64,000 nt of DNA, taken from Pomphorhynchus laevis. Taxonomy: Eukaryota; Acanthocephala; Palaeacanthocephala; Echinorhynchida; Pomphorhynchidae. The notes under the pieces were generated by a model. It was not told the DNA's origin. It searched no databases and worked only from the letters and a program-made list of their open reading frames with translations. Position numbers and translations under genes: made by a program. Numbering within the stretch: the first letter of the stretch is position 1; each line of letters opens with the position of its first letter. The DNA lies in assembly GCA_012934845.2 (NCBI GenBank), contig WNNJ02000833.1, positions 62,001 through 126,000 of the forward strand. The letters run 5' to 3'. Shown one piece after another: positions 60,503 to 64,000 of the stretch.

Positions 60503-61172
60503 TATGAGATTAAAATATAAAATAAAACCATTTTTATAGAAAACTATTAGATTTTATAGAAAACTATAGAAAACTATTACACTTTAACGATATGTTCAAT
60601 AAAATTTACAAATAATTGAGGAAAAGTACACCGTTTATATAAAATTTTGGATGTAACGGATATGTTACAGAGGCACTAATAAAATACACATACATCGTCT
60701 TGGTGTTCTATTATTTCTTTACATTTGATGTGTTTAATAAATTTTAAATAGAAGATTTAAAATTTAAAATTTATTAAATATTTAAATTTCTTTTTATAAT
60801 ATTTTGATCATTATTTTTCTTTTGAAATTAAATTTTTTGCTATCTTTAATTCATAAAAGTTTTCAACCATCTTTTGGGAACATTGTATTAATCAACATGT
60901 ATAAATAAACATGTGAAAGTTGTCAGAGATGATCAGTTCTCGCCAACCTGTCCATCTTTGAATGATCCTAAAACATTTTGAGATCAAAATATAAAATAAA
61001 TTTAGTTTTGTAGGAAAATATTAGATCCCGTTACACCTTAATGATATGTTCACTAAAATTTACAAATTATGGAGGAAAAGTACACCATTTATGCTAAATT
61101 TTGGATGTAACGGATATGCTACATAGACAATAATAAAATATACTTACATCGTCTTGGTGTTCTATTGTATCT
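60503..61172. repeat. Direct repeat of about 210 bases, offset 453
   Basis: 60503-60715 and 60965-61172 share ATTTTGGATGTAACGGATAT, GATATGTTCA-TAAAATTTAC and ATCGTCTTGGTGTTCTATT. The right unit includes the end of a minus-strand exon and its donor; the left unit repeats that exon end (AACACCAAGACGAT, donor GTATGT) without the rest. Confidence 0.85.
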
Positions 61173-61432
61173 CCGTTTTCTATCAAGTCTGAAGTTTTAA
61201 TTGTAACGCTACCATGGCTAGAATTTTGTAAATTTTTCCTGTCGCTTAGACACGATCTGTAACGATAACAAAATTTCGTTAAGGTATTTTGAGATTGAAT
61301 CTCCTTACAAGCTTTGACTCTGCTTTAAACTGCAATCGTCCGGAAATGAATGACTGTTGTAGACATGATCATAAAGAATTTCGTGTGGTGACGATCGTTC
61401 TCGTTTGTCGCGATGAAAAATTGATGTTTTGA
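61148..61432 (-). CDS. Two phase-matched exons of an unidentified host gene
   Basis: Minus strand. Exon 61432-61309 follows an acceptor (CTATCAAG) and encodes KTSIFHRDKRERSSPHEILY, DHVYNSHSFPDDC and SLKQSQS. The donor GTAAGG opens a 52-base intron ending TTACAG. Exon 61256-61148 continues in phase: SCLSDRKNLQNSSHGSVTI, KTSDLIENGDTIEHQDD, then the donor GTAAGT. Both exons stay open in the frame set by the junction (76 residues), which is strong for AT-rich DNA. Ser/Asp/Glu-rich, probably unstructured; no domain recognised. Earlier exons would lie in or beyond the inverted repeat. Confidence 0.5.
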
Positions 61433-61890
61433 CTTGATAGTCATCGAACTATCCGTTAATAAATACGCAGTCAATGAATAAACCGTTATTGAAATTTAAG
61501 GGTAAAATAACACTTTTTAATAGCGATACCTAATCGTTATTACGAATTTCAAAGTAGCAGTAACCTACACCACTGCTATAAATTATTAAAATAAATTATG
61601 TATTCTTGTTTCGGTAATATAGCCTTACCACAATTAATTCTGGCTTTAGTTGATCCTGCTCCAAAATTCATAAAAAATACATTATAATGGATCCAATATT
61701 AATATTAATTATATTGCTATTATGTATAATATTATATGTAATATATTATATTAATTATAATTGTATATAGTTTAGGATTGCTTTCGTGTCGAAACTTATA
61801 CATTAGTATGAATTATGGACACGAGAAATACTTTATTAAAATTATACAAGCTTTCATCTGCCACGTTCTTTAGACAATCGCATTAGTTTT
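61427..61890 (-). repeat. Right copy of the ~470-base inverted duplication
   Basis: Reverse complement of 45541-46014. Here it carries only the last codons (TNAIV-stop) and 3' region of the gene whose end is intact at 45.5 kb, and on its inner side it runs straight into the first base pairs of the minus-strand exon at 61432. Its outer edge adds a small hairpin (ATCGCATTAG...CTAATGCGAT, 61878-61903). Confidence 0.9.
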
Positions 61891-61914
61891 AACTAATGCG
61901 ATTTTTTTAACAAA

Positions 61915-62125
61915 AATTTGTATTTTCATAAAAATATCAATTCATAAAAATAACGTTTATTTTAAATTTCAATTTTTTATTTTAACTTGATTTAAATTAT
62001 AGAAAATCTAAAAACAATTATTAATTTTATTATTTAATTATTAAATTTTGATTTAGCATTATTATGTTTTGTTTAGTTTATAATTACATTAAATACGTAG
62101 ACTCATTTAGATGATTTGAATTGAA
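61915..62125 (-). repeat. Arm of the AAATCAGCTAACTGAGTC family
   Basis: Reverse complement of the left arm at 50825: it ends with ACGTAGACTCATTTAGATGA and holds TTTGATTTAGCATTATTATG and TTTTTATTTTAACTTGATTT. A single arm, abutting the inverted duplication on its left. Confidence 0.75.
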
Positions 62126-62289
62126 TAATGCAAGTAAACTCTGATTACAATAATGTGCAAGCAAAATGAATAACTTTATGTCTTTAAGTAGTGTATGCGT
62201 TCAATTACATTCAGTGTTCTGTAAGCGAAGCCAGGACTGATGCACAATTGTCAATTTGTATGGCAGTACTTATGCGTTGCATTAGAAGG

Positions 62290-63100
62290 AGCTAGACGCG
62301 GGTCGTCTACAAATCGGCGAAATTTTTTTTGCTGAGCAAACGGAGGAAATTAGATGCTTCTTTGTTCATCGCACCAGTGGTTTCGATGGATATGGGAATG
62401 AAATCCATCGCTAGTGCTGAAATTCCCTAATACTTTATTCTCTGTCTGCCTTCAACTTCCGTAGCTACTGATTTGGATCCCGCTAGAGCTGTCGCCTGGT
62501 TACTAAGAACTAGCGGGTTCACACATGTGAAGTCCCAACATGCGAATTTGCCGCAATCCAATGAAACCATTGTAACGCCATCTGGGCGTTTGCCATCAGA
62601 TCAGAACAACCCTGGAGATTTTAGACGGCTTGGGATTTGGGATTTTTAAGAGCGTTTAGTATAATCGAATTATCCAAAGAGTGCCTGGCAAACCGACCTG
62701 CGGAACGTGAACAACTGAGGCCATGAGTGCCTAGTGAGTCTATTTGGGTTCCGCAGCAACATGTGCGAGGTTGGCAAACCGTGGCTTCGAGACCTAAAGC
62801 GCATGCGATACGGAATTCATCATCACTTATACTTGAATCGCCTAAAAGCTTGGACTTACTGGATAAACGCACCTGCACCAGGTGCCACCACACTTATCCG
62901 TCGGGACCTTGTTGTAGTGTCAGTCGCGTTTGAAAGCAGGTTGGCATATCTTTTGTCGTCTACGGGAGCACTCCATTCCCATTGAGTTTTAAAGGGTAGT
63001 GGATCTCGACTACAGTGGGTGAGCGAGCTCCAGAGGTTCAGGTGTCGACGCTAATCAGTTAAACCATCGAAGAGGTTGGAATGCAGTCACATGTTATCAG
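62290..63100 (-). mobile_element. LINE family D, restriction-enzyme-like domain, second copy
   Basis: Minus frames read EWSAPVDDKRYANLLSNATD (near 62970-62910), then LGDSSISDDEFRIACALGLE, CCCGTQIDSLGTHGLSC and GRFARHSLDNSIILNALK (62893-62630): the Cys/His cluster and RH motif of family D. Further left come a WDFTCVNPLV-like and IPISIETTGAMN stretch (to 62390). The DGKRPDG part is decayed (near 62590). Clearly diverged from the 20.4 kb copy, so two lineages or great age. Confidence 0.75.
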
Positions 63101-63654
63101 GTCAGCAAACACTCCGATCGACGAGTTTTTAGTAAGAAATAAACGCCGCGACCGAGAGATGATCTGTCGAAGGAACATGTGACTAATGTGATTAATATAA
63201 CACCTTTTTTATTATATCTATACAATCAGTTCCAGAATTCAATCTTCGCTTGAAGTTTGTTTTACTTTGTGAAAATATGTTTGTACAATTCATTTATTTA
63301 TAATTGATGATTTATTAAAGTAAAAAATACAAATGTTTTATATACATATTTCTTCTTTTTTTCTCCTCCTTTTTTCTTCTCGACTCCAACCAAATATGGG
63401 GTCCCAATCTAGCTTCTTTTTATTCTTTTCTTCAGGCTTCGATTGAGACACTTTCCGGTATTAGAAGCATTTGAGGTCAAGCGCATATGAAGAACTAATT
63501 AAAATAATTAATCCACACACTTTCAAAAATAAGAGAAAAAATCAATCCAGTACAAAAACAAAAAATAAAAATTATTCAAAAGCCTTAATTTTTCTATTGT
63601 AAAATAAAATTTATTTATTTATTTTTAATTTCTATTTCATTCAAGAAAAATTTA
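63101..63654. other. Unassigned interval
   Basis: No gene. A pyrimidine-rich TTTTTTCTCCTCCTTTTTTC run lies at about 63357-63376. Confidence 0.45.
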
Positions 63655-64000
63655 TTACGATGCACAGTCGTTTAAAAAATATATAACGTTGTTCTGGGGG
63701 TGATTGTTTGAGTAAAAGTACAATCCGCTCAATACAAACGAATTGAGCAAGATTACACATCTATCAAAACTGACATTTAATCGTCTCGCTCTCTCAAACA
63801 TACGTAGTCTTGTTCGAACTAATTTAAAACACCGAGCCATATCCGACCGATGATGCAAACATGGTTTGAAGACGGATCCCAGAATGCGCACACGACGCTT
63901 TCGATTCACTGGAAAATAATCAAGGAGACGAGTGTGCTTTCCAGGACGCCGAAATCTGTAATGAATAAAGTTGCTCTTCGTTGGGTTTAAAGACAAACCT
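63655..64000 (-). mobile_element. LINE RT thumb fragment, cut by the window edge
   Basis: A minus-strand frame open for 113 residues begins MSLNPTKSNFIHYRFRRPGK and continues RRVRILGSVFKPCLHHRSDM, like the stretch after YADD in Jockey/I/CR1-type RTs (LNP-KS...F, then v-LG-F). It continues beyond the window. It is not a close match to families A, C or D. Confidence 0.55.

Overview
The window is AT-rich nuclear DNA from an animal, most likely an invertebrate. The evidence is non-LTR retrotransposons of several animal groups, hAT and mariner DNA transposons, a Penelope-like element, polyadenylation signals, two candidate introns of about 50 bases, and diverged copies of animal housekeeping genes. 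I cannot name the species. No viral or LTR element was recognised. Most of the window is transposon remains; host-type genes are few and lie to the right of 41.8 kb.

Layout, left to right. 0.1-7.4 kb: four overlapping, broken pieces of one I/Jockey-group LINE (family A), two of them head to head. 7.7-10.5 kb: an RTE LINE whose reverse transcriptase is interrupted by a piece of an L2/CR1-group LINE (family C). 10.6-11.7 kb: a very old family C copy. 12.1-15.8 kb: small foldback elements and a family of AT-rich repeats with a pyrimidine/purine block and a 36-base palindrome. 15.8-19.8 kb: the best family C copy, with ORF1 and ORF2 almost whole. 20.3-21.6 kb: a LINE with a restriction-enzyme-like C-terminal domain (family D). 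23.3-26.2 kb: another family C copy. 26.7-28.8 kb: a complete but broken hAT element. 28.8-32.5 kb: an older subfamily of C. 33.1-34.7 kb: a mariner-type element with one stop in its transposase. 36-41.6 kb: palindromic MITEs, a further family C piece and repeat arms.

41.9-64 kb holds the host-like coding material: an intact intronless UBE2D-like ubiquitin-conjugating enzyme; the last exons of an unidentified gene; a small KXD1-like coiled-coil protein; one casein kinase 1 exon with a splice donor; an intact intronless RBBP4/Caf1-55-like WD40 histone chaperone; and two well-formed minus-strand exons of an unidentified gene. Among them lie a Penelope-like reverse transcriptase enclosed by inverted arms, three pieces of family D, and a SINE-like tRNA-derived segment. 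Two ~470-base inverted copies (45.5-46.0 and 61.4-61.9 kb) bracket 15.4 kb that includes the KXD1-like, CK1 and Caf1-like sequences.

No operon or joint pathway links these genes. The common theme is extra copies of highly conserved regulators (ubiquitin transfer, kinase, chromatin) sitting intact or partly intact in repeat-dense DNA, which suggests retrocopies or segmental duplicates, some of which are still open and diverging quickly.
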